Source of the DNA: Triticum aestivum
Taxonomy: Eukaryota > Streptophyta > Magnoliopsida > Poales > Poaceae
Direction: 5' to 3'
DNA: 64,000 nucleotides
NCBI RefSeq assembly: GCF_018294505.1
Contig: NC_057807.1
Coordinates: 169,350,883 to 169,414,882, forward strand
In this document: piece after piece, positions 33,306-44,785 of the stretch
Layout: each line of letters begins with the position of its first letter
Position numbering within the stretch: position 1 is the stretch's first letter
The notes under the pieces: model-generated
What the model saw: only the letters and a program-made list of their open reading frames with translations
What the model was told of the DNA's origin: nothing
The model's database searches: none
Made by a program: the position numbers and the translations under genes

Positions 33306-34691
33306 AGATCGGCTTCCGCAGCACAGGCCGTCCGCTACTTCAGCACCCCCTTATCTTCAGCATCATCAGGTGACATCCTTCGAGTTTTGTTTTCAGCTGG
33401 GAGCGCCCCCCAAGGGCTGCATCATTCCCAGGCCATGTGGGTCCGTCCCTGCGGCATGTATCCCTTTAGTTCATGTTTCTAGTTTACTTTATTGGGGGCG
33501 CCCCTCGGGCTACATCATCCCCAAATCGCTCGGGTCCGGCCCAGCGGCGTTTGCCTCTTTCTACGCCTATCTAATGGGGTTTGCTCCTTCATGAGTAACG
33601 TGCTTGACTTAATCGCCCGCTCGATTGACACCAACTGATGGAGCTGCTGCCTCACGGCACGACGCTTGCGCATGGGTCCGTCCCTGTAACATCGACAAAC
33701 CTGGATGGCTAAGCGCTGGCCGCGGCAACCCCGCAGGGCGCCACCTCACCAAGCCTTCAGTGCCTCGTCACCTCCCCAGATCAACCAGCAGCTCGCCGGC
33801 AATTGTATCAGCAAACCCTCGCTTTTCTCATGATGAACTCGCAGGATCGCTTTAAGGAGCAGCGTCAGGCGAGGCCTCCACGGCGTCTCCTTCGCTCTCG
33901 TCCACGCGAACCGCTTGCACGTTAAAAGGGGGGTACCTGAGCATCGCGACTCATGGGCTCTTACTGGCTCTCCAGCCCACACCCTCTGGCCTTGTCCACG
34001 GCATCGCGACCTAGCATACCAGCGACGGCTGAGCTCGCTCGAGGGCTGGGACCTGAGGACGTAGAGCACGAAGGGGAGCAGCGGCGAGAGGGAAGAAGAG
34101 CGTGGGGACCTCGCCAGGAAACTCCTCGGCTGTCGATGCACGGGCCTGGCGCGGCGCCAAGGAGTGGCTTCTAAACCTCGAGATAAGTCATCCTCCGGGA
34201 ACACTAGCTATCGCAGCACCAACCTCGCACCTAATGCAGTTCCGTTTTGGCGATGTCGCGCTCCTTTCTCACCGAACGATGGCTGCTTGAGCGCTAAAGG
34301 GGACCTCCTGAGCATCGCGAATCAGGGGCTCTTACTGGACCCCGGGCCACTCACCTCCTGGCCTTGACCATGGCATCGCGACCTGGCATACCAGCGACGG
34401 CTGAAGCCTGCCTTGGGACCGGGACCTGTCAGCGCAGAGCGTCCAGTCCTCACGAGGTTCGAAAGGAGGAACTAAGCTAAGACGGGATGAGCATCTCTCA
34501 CCGCTTCACGATAAGGATCATATTAACAAATGGAACTACAAGCACCTTACAAACCCCCACGTGGTGTGTCCTTCAATTCCTCGCAGGGAACAAAAGGAGC
34601 AAATCCTAAAGAGCGCTAACTACATGCGCCTCTGCAAAAGACGCCATCATCAACAGTGGGCCGTCGGGCACCGGCGCCAACCCCATATAGA
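33306..34691 (+). repeat. Non-coding spacer of element D with direct repeats
   Basis: No supported gene. Two copies about 94 bp apart share GGGCGCCCC..CGGGCT(A/G)CATCAT..CC (33395-33560). Two copies about 370 bp apart (33921-34075 and 34293-34440) share CCTGAGCATCGCGA, GGGCTCTTACTGG, GGCCTTG.CCA.GGCATCGCGACC and ATACCAGCGACGGCTGA. They are a tandem duplication between the RT remnant and the antisense gene. Confidence 0.75.
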
Positions 34692-35090
34692 TCAGTGGCG
34701 ACGGCGGCCTGACGAGCCCACCTTGCTCCGAGAGCGACGCAAGCTCGGGGGCTCATAGCTGTCGTCGCTCGTCTTTGGAATCGCGAAGAGCTCGGCGGAG
34801 TCAATGGATCCTTCGACACCTTCGGTGCCTGAGGAGCCACTGGGGAAGCGGTTGGCGAGCCTAATCCTCGCCGCGGCAGGGCCCCGGCCGCCTTTCTCAG
34901 GGCAGCACTCCAGCCGGTGTCCCTCCGCATCGAAGACCTTGAAGAACATCAGGGAGGCGCCGTCATACTCGAGGTGGATTACGAGGGCGCCACCCGTCCT
35001 GCAGACCCGGGCGATCTCGCCCCAGCCACGGGTCAGATAGACCCTGCCCGGAGCGAGGACCTCGACCTCCGCTTCAGACGCAGGGGTACT
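34692..35090 (-). pseudogene. B3-type antisense gene of element D, C-terminal part
   Basis: Minus-strand frame: EAEVEVLAPGRVYLTRGWGE, then IARVCRTGGALVIHLEYDGA and SLMFFKVFDAEGHRLECCPE. This matches the C-terminal half of plant B3 DNA-binding domains, where the pattern is a strand, L.RGW..FAR...L..G..L.F.YDG...F.VKVF. It ends with an acidic/Ser tail. Its N-terminal part lies at 46044-45633, across the CACTA insertion at 35091. B3 domains bind DNA in plant transcription factors (ARF, ABI3, REM types); whether this one binds DNA is unknown. Orientation is opposite to gag-pro. Confidence 0.75.
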
Positions 35091-35310
35091 CACTACAAAA
35101 AAAATACACTTCCGTGATGATACGTGTTTATCACAGTAGGTCGCATTTTTTGTCATACATGTACATCCATGACAAATCTATGACAAAATCAAGATAGTCA
35201 TACTTGTGCTGTCGTAGAAGTGTTCCATGACATTACCAAAATTATCATCACGGAAGTGTCCACTTCCATGATGATAAATCGCGCGTCACAGAAGTGCTTT
35301 CGTCAAGGAT
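35091..35310 (+). repeat. Left terminal and subterminal repeats of CACTA element 2
   Basis: The CACTAC terminus is followed by repeated short motifs (TTCCGTGATGATA, TCCATGAC, CTATGAC, CACGGAAGTG). The right end at about 45470-45632 holds the same motifs inverted (TATGATGATA, GTCATAGAAGTG). Confidence 0.85.
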
Positions 35311-35749
35311 GACCGACACGTGGCATCCACCGTAACGGAACGCCGTTAAGCTATCGGGTCGGGTTTTGGATCTGATAACCCGTTAACAGCCCCGACCAAT
35401 GGGGATTTTCCACGTGTAAAATCATTATTAGCTGGAGGAAACACGTGTCGGCTCACCGTTGGGACAGATGTCATCCACTCATTGGACGGAAGACGCCTAT
35501 GGTACATCGACACGTGGCACGTACCAACAGAGGCCCATTCCTGTGAAAAGGCCAGCCCAGTAAAAATTAGCAGGCTAGCCCATATAAGGCCTACTTGTGT
35601 CAGGTCTATTTAAGCCCATGGCCCATATGAGATGAGCCAATTCGGCTCATCAACGGCCCGTTAAAGATTTGAGACCATTGTAGCCCATTGTCAGTTCGAG
35701 CCCGTTAACAGCCCGCTATATATCTAGGCTCAATATCGGCCCGATGAGA

Positions 35750-36310
35750 TTTCGGCCTGTTAACGGCCCGTTTAATGGATGGGCCAATTTTCAGGATGTA
35801 CATCTTTCGGCCTTTTAGTGACCCATTTAAATGTTGGTCTAGTTTCCGGCCCGGTGTGTCTTTCAGCCTGTTGATGGCCCATAAATCTGATGGGCCATTT
35901 GTTGTCGGACCTGAGTTTTGGCCTTTTAGCGACCCATTTAAGTGTTGGGCCAATTTTCTGGCCCAGTGTCACTTTCAGCCTGTTGACGGCCCATAAATCA
36001 ATTGGGCCATTTTTAGTCGGACCTGAGTTTTGGCCTTTTAGCGACCCATTTAAGTGTTGGGCCAATTCCTGGCCCTGTGTGACTTTCGGCCTGTTAACGG
36101 ACCATAAATGAGTTGGGCCATTTGTAGTCGGACCTTAGTTTTGGCCCTTTAACGGCCCATGCCCTTCATGTTCCAATACCAGCCCGGTTTCTCTTTCGTC
36201 CTGCTAAAGGCCCACAACACAGTTGGGCCATTTACAATACGACCTAACATTCGGCCTCTTAGCGTCCCATGGTCTTCATGGTCCAGTACAAGCCCGCTGT
36301 CTCTTTCGGC
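35750..36310. repeat. Tandem array, period about 112 bp, five copies
   Basis: Units start near 35750, 35865, 35977, 36089 and 36195. Each has CCTGTT(A/G)A(C/T)GGCCCATAAAT, TTGGGCCATTT, GTCGGACCTGAGTTTTGG, CCTTTTAGCGACCCATTTAA and GTTGGGCCAATT. GGCCCA/TGGGCC motifs recur in both orientations. No coding function was seen. Confidence 0.85.
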
Positions 36311-39300
36311 CACTCCACCATCTTCCCAATTTGCTATCCTCTGCTCTGCTGGCCACGCAGAGGAAAACCATAATTTGCACTATTAAAGGAAACCCTACTT
36401 CATGCAGACTAATGCATGTCTGGGTTGAATAAGGAAAGGAAGGGAGACTGTACTGTCCAAGGGAGTAGGCATCGAACCTGCATCTTGGTTGAAAAGGGGA
36501 AAATCAGTAGCTAAGGAACGAGTCTCGTGTCTCTTGGTTGAAGAAGGGTAGAAAGGCATGACAACGCAATAGAGAATGACCAGGTGGATCAGTTTGTTGT
36601 CCTCACATAGGAAAAAGGTGGCTAAAGAGAACAAAAATGGGACGCAATCCACATATGCTGCCTGGATATTTGTTGCTCTGGGCAACCATACCTCCCTCAC
36701 CACTCTGCGTCCGTGGAGGTACATTGTACTGGTGCGCCCACTGTCCAAATGGGCCTCCCATGCTCTTATTGCCACTTTTTTTGCTGTTACTATAACGCCA
36801 ACAGTCAAGTCAAGCAACGCTACTGCTAAAGTGATGCCACATTTAACTAATGCCGCTCTCGGTCTAATGCCATAGATAAATTTAAGCAGTGCCATTTAAT
36901 GTCACTGGATCATTTCAGGGTTAGCTGTTGATTGTGGATGTATTAAAGATTTTTTAGCTAAGGCATTCTAATGCTGTTGCACAGCCAGTATACAAACGAT
37001 GAAACTTGTTACTACCTTCAGATTTTTGCACTGTTAATGCTTATAGATTACATACCTCACTTTCATGAGATATGTTTATTTTTTTGTACAGTGTCACCAA
37101 AATGCCAAGGCACTGATGTCATTTTATTTTGGTTAAAGTGCACAGACAATTATGAAGACAAGAGGAAAGGCCAAGAGTGGGCACCTCCTCCTCGGGCTAT
37201 TCTCTTGATTATCAAGAGGAAAGATCAAGTTTTTATGTTTGATCGATTATCAAGATTGGGATAGCAACTTTTAAGGTCCCCCCGAGTTCGAAATGATATT
37301 TACCTTGGAGGTACATGGTTTGCAATTTTTTTATACTGTCATTAGTTAATAATGCTAATTACCTTGAGACTTTTGTATTTGGTTTAATGCTCATGCACAG
37401 CTAGTATACCAATGCTGAACTTGTTACCTTTACATTTTGTATTGTTAATTCTTATAGAAACCTTCCAGTGCTAGAGTTTATTGAAATCTGTTCAGTAAAA
37501 TTACTGTACCCTGTAATAAACTAACTACTCTACTGTTGCACTAGCCACTGGATTAGTGTATATGTGTAGTATTCGAATGGTGTTGCATTAGCGTATGGAC
37601 ATAACTAAAGTGTGTTAAGCTTTCCCAGATATGTGCTCAAGAAAACTACTACCTGTTTTTCTAAATACTAGACGTTTGGGTACTTTAAATTGAACCGCGA
37701 AAACGTCTTATATTAAGGAACAGAGGGTGTAGAGTTCACTCAAATTATCCCGGTAAAGCTAGTCACACCTTTGTTAAAATTAATGTTCATTATGTTATCG
37801 GAGGAGGTCCGTATGTTTGTCTCTAATGCCTGTCTACTACATACCCAACATCATGATGTAATGTTAAGTCATTTCCTTTTATACAGTGTAACTAAATTGT
37901 CAAGGCGGTGATGGCATTTTATTTTGGTAGAACTGCACAAAATTTGCTTAAAAGAAGAGGAAAGGTCAGGAATGGCTCAGTTTTTCAGAAAAAAACTATG
38001 TATGCCTTCCTAACATCAGCCATTGTTGCTTTATTTATTCCTTCAAACAGGTGGTTAGAAACAGTCTTGCTACCTTTTCCCATTAAGAAATTGGAATGCT
38101 TATATTTGTGAGTCTATGCTTCAACTAGTGCCACTTTTATAGTAATCACACTTTCAATATCCATGCAAACAGGTATGCTCGATTTTAGTGGAGCTGCACA
38201 AAAAGTCCAACTGGTTCAACATTAGGAGCATGTTTTTTCCAAACCTTTATATCCAATTGGTGGTACTATGAGCTGTTCATTATGAAGGTACATGGTTTGC
38301 TACTATCTTGCTACTCTTTTTGTACTGTCATTTGGTAGTAATACTAGTGGTTTGCATGTGAATTTATTGGCAGGCTGGACCTACATTGGAGGTGCAGGAC
38401 AAGATTCAATGATTGGATGCTCAATTTTGGTTGTATCGATTTCACCTCTTCCATCACTGCGAACATGGTGTGGTATATGTTTACTAGCTGCTTGATATTT
38501 GTGCAGACAGAGATGTCTGCCCGTTGCTATTTGGCAAACAAACAAAGTGTCCGCAATTTTGGTTGAACTGCACAAGAGAATAGTATAGACACTGCATGCA
38601 GTGCCATTTGAAAATAGACACAAAGATTGGATAGTCACTTCATGGATGCAGAAAAGTAGTACTATACTATTTACTGGCCAACACTTGGTGCTTCATTGCT
38701 TTGGTCTGATTATACAATGGGCATCATTTTCCCTAAGTTAAAGTTTGTATTCCGAAAATAGTCTCGCGGTGTGATCGAGAGAAGACCAAATCATATTGCA
38801 GTGGATGTTCCTCCATCATGTGTGGTTCATTCTCATGGTTCCAGCTGCTGGTGAAACCACTTACGTTTGCAAGAGTAATTGTAGACTTCACAAACAAATT
38901 TGTCTTTCAGTCTGTACTGAATGTTGGCCAAGAGAACAATCCATGTTAGTAGGAAGAACAGATGTTTTTTTCTAGATCTTTGCTTTTGGAGCTACATATT
39001 TGTATATGATCTGTGAATCATTGAGATGCATTAACATGTTGATCTTATGTATGGGAATCGTACTAGTTAGTTTTAGTTGCAACGCAAGATCCGAAGTGGC
39101 TGATCTTTTCTTTTGGAGCTACATATTTGTATATGATCTATGAATCATTGAGATGCATTAACAGTTACTTATTTTTTTTCGCTTAGTGTTTACAAGTTAC
39201 AGATCGATCACTAGTTAGCCTACAAATGCGCACCTGGCAGTTTTATTTGCGATGCAAGATGCGAAGTGGCAGTTTTTTGAATAAAAATGCCTACCTCTGA

Positions 39301-40000
39301 AGAAACTGACAAGCTACACTATCGATCCTACACGGATAAAAATGCCTACCTCTGAAGAAACTGACAAGCTACACTATCAATCCTACACGCATAAATAGCA
39401 TAGCACACACGTACTACCTCCTTTCCGGTTTGCAGGGCTCAATTCAACAAACGACCTACTCAATCCTACATGAATAAATAGCGGATCACGCATGTACTAG
39501 TACCTCCTTTCCGGTTTGCAGGGCTTAATTCAAACCTCTCACCAACCAAGGTACTCCCTCCGTCCGGGTTTATTAGTACCGTGAGCAAAGCAGCAAGACC
39601 AAGGCATGGCAATAATTAACGGCATGCAGAAATTTAAGCCTAATTAATTCCAGCGATTTAACTGGCTGCATGCGTGCCCTCGGCTGCGAGTCGTTGCATG
39701 CTGCTTCGCGTACTACCTGCGAGCGATTCTAAGTGCCTGCATGCAGCCGGCCATAATTAAGGCAGCTAACTGATGCGAAAGAAGATACGCTTTAATTGTT
39801 GCGTTCTTTTTAAATCCGTGAAATCATTATTGACAAGGAGGGAGATGATTCGAGTGCACTCGTTTGACCGCCATGCTGGCGTGCGACCCAGACGGGACGG
39901 GACGACACACTCATAATTTTAGTTTCCCTAGTTTTACACGGCAACCTGGCGCGCTAAGCCATTATGCATTGAATTCCGATGACGGTCGCGCTACCTTGCC
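36311..40000. other. CACTA element 2, left interior: AT-rich, no gene supported
   Basis: No convincing reading frame; frames here are short. Duplications: a block near 37083-37175 recurs near 37886-37975 (ATTTTATTTTGGT..A..TGCACA...AGAGGAAAGG). Blocks 38982-39036 and 39108-39163 are near identical (TTTGGAGCTACATATTTGTA...). A 53-bp unit is tandem at 39284-39390 (AAAATGCCTACCTCTGAAGA). The Stowaway-like end AACGTCTTATATTAAGGAAC lies at 37697-37731. Confidence 0.7.
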
Positions 40001-40002
40001 CC

Positions 40003-40010
40003 TATAAGTA
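40003..40010 (+). promoter_or_regulatory. TATA box upstream of the CACTA-borne reading frame
   Basis: CCCCTATAAGTACTG lies about 95 bp before ATG 40102, after an AT-rich stretch. The spacing is normal for a plant core promoter plus short leader. Confidence 0.55.
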
Positions 40011-40101
40011 CTGTTTCCCGGCATTCTCCAGTGCCACTGTGACCCAACTCACCATATCCTCATAAGCCCCCACCAGCCCGACGTCACTCGCCACGTCCGC
40101 C

Positions 40102-40620
40102 ATGCCCCCGCCCGTCCGCGGTAGGCGACTCCGGAGGCGGTCACCGCTGGAACTAGTGTTTGGTTTTTCACCGGAAGGCAGATGGAGGGAGGAGGCATTC
40201 TATCTGTCTTTAGATGGCAATGCGCAGATCAAGGAGTTGTTGGAGCGCGACCGCATGGCGGAGGAGCAGGAGTTGTTGGAGCGCGACCGCCTGGCGGAGG
40301 AGCAGCGTAACGCCGATTTGTGCCGCCAGCGGGACATGGAGCAGCAGCGCACCGACGCTCTGAGTCGTGAGCAGAGCGCCCACAACTGGGCCGACTACGT
40401 GGAGGCCGGCGCCCGGCAAATAGCCCTGGAGGCTGTCGGGCACGCACGCATTTGCGACGCCGATTTTTACTACCAGCTCGTCAAGTGGGTTTCCCGCTTG
40501 GAAGCCGAAGCTTCGGTGGACCACGCCGGCATGGAAAGGGCCAACGCGTGCGAGCAACGCGCCCTATCGCACCTCTGGCAAGTCCGAGGCGAGTCCCAGG
40601 ATGCCGGTGCCGCTGTTTAG
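40102..40620 (+). CDS. Predicted 172-residue charged, coiled-coil protein in CACTA element 2
   Basis: An intact single-exon frame starts at ATG 40102, the first ATG after a TATA box at 40003 and a CA-rich leader, and ends at TAG 40618-40620. The N-terminus is basic and proline-rich (MPPPVRGRRLRRRSPLELVF), followed by SFDGNAQ-like sequence. A duplicated heptad-like block follows (ELLERDRMAEEQ, then ELLERDRLAEEQ, encoded by a 36-bp direct repeat), then Gln/Arg-rich and Ala-rich helical sequence with YYQLVKWVSRLEAEASVDHA. It has no signal peptide and no membrane segment. GC content is high against AT-rich neighbours. I recognise no domain. It may be a captured host gene or a transposon accessory protein; it could also be non-functional. 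Confidence 0.55.
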   Translation: MPPPVRGRRLRRRSPLELVFGFSPEGRWREEAFYLSLDGNAQIKELLERDRMAEEQELLERDRLAEEQRNADLCRQRDMEQQRTDALSREQSAHNWADYVEAGARQIALEAVGHARICDADFYYQLVKWVSRLEAEASVDHAGMERANACEQRALSHLWQVRGESQDAGAAV

Positions 40621-41949
40621 CGTGTACCGCCGGCATCGTCTAGTTACTAAGAGTAAGTTAGTACTTGTCTAGTGGGAGTAGATAGTTTACTTGCTATGAT
40701 GGTTGTCAACGTGGAAGTTCAGTACTCTATATGTGTATCAGACCTGTTACTTTGCTATGAATGTTGAACTTTCCGTTTGAACGCATGGAATGGGCTGTTA
40801 TTTTTTTAAATGGGTTGTATTTGTCCTCCACGGGTTTAGAGGCTGACTTGTGGGCCTAGCAAGTTGACGCGTACACAATCAGGAGATGATTGTACATGGA
40901 GAGTATGACAGCAGGGACCCGCCAAGGTCATGGCAGTACGCAAGCAAGTGCCTCCTTATTTCAAGCCAATAAAAAATGGCTCCTCCTAGTGGATTTCGGA
41001 CATCTGGGTCCCATGCCATTGTCAACGTAGTCAGTAAACGAGAGAATTGCACAACGAGCGGCTGACACCAGGGACCCAGTTATTTTTGTTTTGGGTTAAT
41101 TTGATAAATGCCTCCGAGAAATGCCACTACAATTTCCAAACTTTGAAAAATGCCATTTCATGCCATTTCTAGTGGCATTTTTTGAAGTCTGGAGTGGCGC
41201 TTTTCAAAGTTTGCAAACTGCAGTGGCGTTTTTCAAAGTTTGCAAAAATTGCAGTGGCATTTTTCAAAGTTTGGAAATTGCAGTGGCATTTTTATGAATC
41301 GCCATAACTGGAGTGGCATTTATCTAATATGTTTTTGAGACGGAAGCAAGGTGTCAACTGGGCTGTGCGGGACACTCTGGCCTGTCTAGACAACCTTTTC
41401 TTTTATGTTTACCACAAACCAACCCAGTAGTTTTTTTTCTTTTTGAAAACGGCTAGCCCAGTTTTTTTGTGATTTGTCAAGTAAGTCACTTTATCAAGCC
41501 TGTTGGGCTAGACAAGGAGAGCTTCATTCGGCTGGCCGAGAAAATGTCCTATCAGTAATGAGAAATGGGTTGTACATTTTTAAAACACATCAAATCGGCA
41601 ATTAGTTTCAAATATCTTTTTTTTTCATTTCGAGATTTTAAATTGCATTGATTTTTATGGGTGGACAATTTATTGGATTTTATGTTGATATACATTTATT
41701 TTTAAAATCAGTCTGAATGTGACTCGAAATTTCGGGATTAAAAACAGTTGAGACCGCACCGACATATGCAAAATTTCGTATAATTTTTTAACCGTGGCCA
41801 CAATATGGGCTGTAATGCTAACAAAAAGAATATGGGCTCCAAAAAAACCCATAAGAATTAGCAAATGGGCTCTAAACTATTTGAAATAATGGCAGATGGG
41901 CTGTACGCTGTTTTCCACAGATTTTAGGCTTTCCACAGATGGTCTGTAT
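40621..41949. other. CACTA element 2 interior between reading frame and large repeats
   Basis: Mostly AT-rich with no gene supported. It contains the fold-back at 41108-41345, described separately, and several GGGCTGTA/TGGGCC motifs (40790, 41570, 41880-41910). Confidence 0.6.
41108..41345. repeat. Fold-back sequence with short tandem copies (about 240 bp)
   Basis: The left arm AATGCCACTACAATTTCC AAACTTTGAAAAATGCCATT is followed by several right-strand copies of GCAGTGGCATTTTTCAAAGTTTG spaced about 36 bp apart (41170-41300). The arms are inverse complements, so a transcript could form a hairpin. Confidence 0.75.
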
Positions 41950-44100
41950 ACTGTTGGATGTCCATCCAACGGCCGTCGTGCTTCTTCAATCTCTGCTCTT
42001 CCTGCTCCAGCCGCTCAAACAAGCATCGGCGGGACTGCCTGCTCCATCCTCCCCGCGGCCGGCTGTGCTGCCACGCAGGCCTCACCGCCCCACCGTACTC
42101 CCATCGCTGGCCTAGCTATCCCTCTACTCACCCTCAGTCCCACACATGCTGTTATTCTCCGGCGACGGCAGACGAACCAGTAAACCCTCGTACTCCTCCA
42201 CATGGGAAATAACTACCGAGTATTCCCTGGCTCCATGTCGTTCCCTTCCTAGGCCTCGCCGTCATCCACTGCCCTGGTGCTCTTGGCGCGGCCTATTCAA
42301 CGTGGTCAATGAACGACATCCATCGGAAGTGGACTGTAGGTGGAGAGGCTGACAACTGGGTCCAGGGCCGCACGCAAGGAAATGCCTCCTTATTACGCGC
42401 AAAATAATGATTCCTCCACCTGGCATCTGGGACCCACCGAAAGGGCCTTTGTATTTCACGAAAAAATGTTACCGCCGCTGACAGCTCGGACCCACCAGCT
42501 ATATCTTCGCACGCAAGGAAGTGCCTCCTTATTATGCCCCAAAAAAAGAATACTACCCCTGCTAGCTGGGACCCAGTATAGTGGGCCTACTAAGTTGACG
42601 GGGACGGAGGGCTTTGTCAACTTAGTCAATATGCACGATTCTAGCTCGACTGACCGTACGATGTCCATCCAACGGCCGTAGTGCTTCTTCAACCTCTGGT
42701 CTTCTTGCTCCAGCCGCCCAAAGCAGCGCCGGTCGTGCCGCCTGCTCCTGCCTCTCGTGGCCGACTATGCTGCCGCGGAGGCCTCAGCTTCCCCATACTA
42801 CTCCCACCGCTGGCCAGGCCATCCCTCCACTCCACTCACCCACACCCCCTGTTATTCTGCGGCGACGGCAGCGTAGCCGAACCAGTGAACCCTCGTACTC
42901 CTCTCCACGTGGGCATCCACTGCCGCGTCTTCCCTGGCTCCGCGTAGTCCCCTTCCTATGCCTCGCCGTCGTCCACCGCCGTGGTGCTCTCGTCGCGGCG
43001 TGGTCAATGTGGTCAACGACCAAATTCCATCGGAAGAATACTGTACGTGGAGAGGCTGATAGCTGGGTCCACGGCAGCCGCAAGGAAGTGTCTCCTTATT
43101 ACGCGGAAAATAATTATTCCTCCACCTGATAGCAAGGACCCACCGGACGGGCCACCAGTATTTCGCGAAAAAAATGTTTGCCCCTGACTGCTGGGACCTA
43201 CCCGACAGGCCACCGTATTTCGTGAAAAAAACCTTCCCCCTGCTGTCAGCTCGGACCCACCGGAAGTGCCTCTTTATTACGCACAAAAAAATGAATACCC
43301 CCCAGCTAGCTGGGACCCACCTTGGTGCTGACTTGTGGGCCTACTAAGTTGACGGAGATGGAGGGCTTTGTCAACTTAGTCAATATATACGATTCTAGCT
43401 CTAGTGACCGTACGATGTCCATCCAACGGCCGTAGTGCTTCTTCAACCTCTAGTCTTCTTGCTCCAGCCGCCCAAAGCAGCGCCGGTCGTGCCGCATGCT
43501 CCTGCCTCCCATGGTCGGATGTGCTACCGCGGAGGCCTCACCGCCCCCTACTATTCCCACCACTGGCCAGGCCCTGCGGCGACGGCAGCCTCACACCGCA
43601 GCTGAATCAGTGAACCCTCGTACTCCTCTCGGCGCGAGCTTCCACTACCGCGTCTTCCCCGGCTCCCCGTCGTCCCCTTCCTAGGCCTCGCCGTCGTCCA
43701 CTGCCCTGGTGCTCTCGGCGCAACGTGGTCAACGTGGTCAAGTAACGGTTTCCATCGGACGTGGACTATATGTGGAGAGGCTGACAACTGGGTCCACGGC
43801 TGTAGCAAGGAAGTGCCTCCGTATTACGCGCAAAATAATTATTCCTCCACCTGACAGCGGGGACCCACCGGATGGGCCAACATATTTCGCGAAAAAAATG
43901 TTTCCCCCCTGACTGCTGGGACCCACTAGCTACACCTTCGCATGCAAGGAAGTGCGTCCGGGCAAAAAAAACGATTCGCCCCCCTGACTGTTGGGACCCA
44001 CCAGCTACATCTTCGCACGCAAGGAAGTGCGTCCGGGCAAAAAAACGATTCGCCCCCCTGACTGCTGGGACCCACCAGCTACATCTTCGCAGGAAGGGAA
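41950..44100. repeat. Three large tandem repeats of about 700-750 bp
   Basis: Copies begin at about 41952, 42656 and 43408 with (CCGTACG)ATGTCCATCCAACGG then CCGT.GTGCTTCTTCAA. Each continues through GCTCCAGCCGC, GCGACGGCAG, GAACCAGT.AACCCTCGTAC, GTGGAGAGGCTGA, GGAAGTG.CTCCTTATTACGCG and CTGGGACCCACC. The region after 43900 adds two shorter copies of a 73-bp unit (CTGACTG.TGGGACCCACCAGCTACATCTTCGCA). They form the right subterminal domain of CACTA element 2. Confidence 0.9.
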
Positions 44101-44489
44101 GTGCCTGACAGTCGGCACCCACCTGGTCGAAGAGTACGTAGCGTTGTCATTCTGGTCGCGAACGTGTACGTACATACTGGTCGATGTAGAGGCACACACG
44201 GGTCGTAGATGTAGAGGCGCGCACGTGTCGTAGTGGAGGCGAACACGTAGCATGTACACGCACGTACAGCAGCGAGGGTGCAAGAAAGAAAATACGGCCA
44301 CATACGTACATACGAGCAGGGTCTCGAACGCCTACTCGGGCATACGTACATGGATGGGTCGGAATAGAGAAACAGGGTCGTCGTCGTGTTCATGGGGAGC
44401 CAACCGGCTGGGTCGGAACGGAATGCGTGTCCGTGTTCATCGGGAGGGCTTGGACGGAACAGGCGATGGAAACAAGGCCTAGCGTACCG
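44101..44489. other. CACTA element 2: ACGTAC-rich segment
   Basis: No gene is supported. The segment is dense in the palindromes CGTACG, GTACGTAC and ACGTGT (44135-44350). Confidence 0.6.
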
Positions 44490-44785
44490 CACAACGGAGG
44501 AAACGGCCTTGTGTTCGACCAGCCACGCTCGAAACGGGGTCCTCTTGATCGGGTGCGACCTGGCATACCGCAAAACGGAGGAAACGGACCTCCTACGGTC
44601 GAAACGGGGGTCCTGTTGATCGGGAGGGGTGTGGCGTACCGCAAAACGGACGAAACGGACCTCCTACGGTCGAAACGGGAGTCCTGTTGATCGGGAGGGG
44701 TGTGGCGTACCGCAAAACGAACGAAACGGACTTGTGTTGGAGAGCTACGGTCGAAACGGGGGGGGGGAGGGGTATGGCGTACCAG
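44490..44785. repeat. Tandem array, period 71 bp, about four copies
   Basis: CAAAACGGA/AACGAAACGGAC recurs at 44571, 44642 and 44713. Each copy carries CTACGGTCGAAACGGG, GTCCTGTTGATCGGGAGGGG and TGTGGCGTACCG. A diverged copy lies upstream from about 44490. Confidence 0.9.

Noticed and set aside
35750..36310. Regular repeats that could suggest a CRISPR array
   Set aside because: Units are about 112 bp, differ from one another throughout, and lie in a plant transposon; there is no repeat-spacer structure.
36395..36895. Minus-strand frame of 166 codons in CACTA element 2
   Set aside because: No transposase or other family pattern, no promoter, and composition like its non-coding surroundings. 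I could not support it as a gene.
40200..40557. Minus-strand frames opposite the CACTA-borne reading frame
   Set aside because: They have no promoter or start context, and the plus frame fits better (TATA, first ATG, natural stop).
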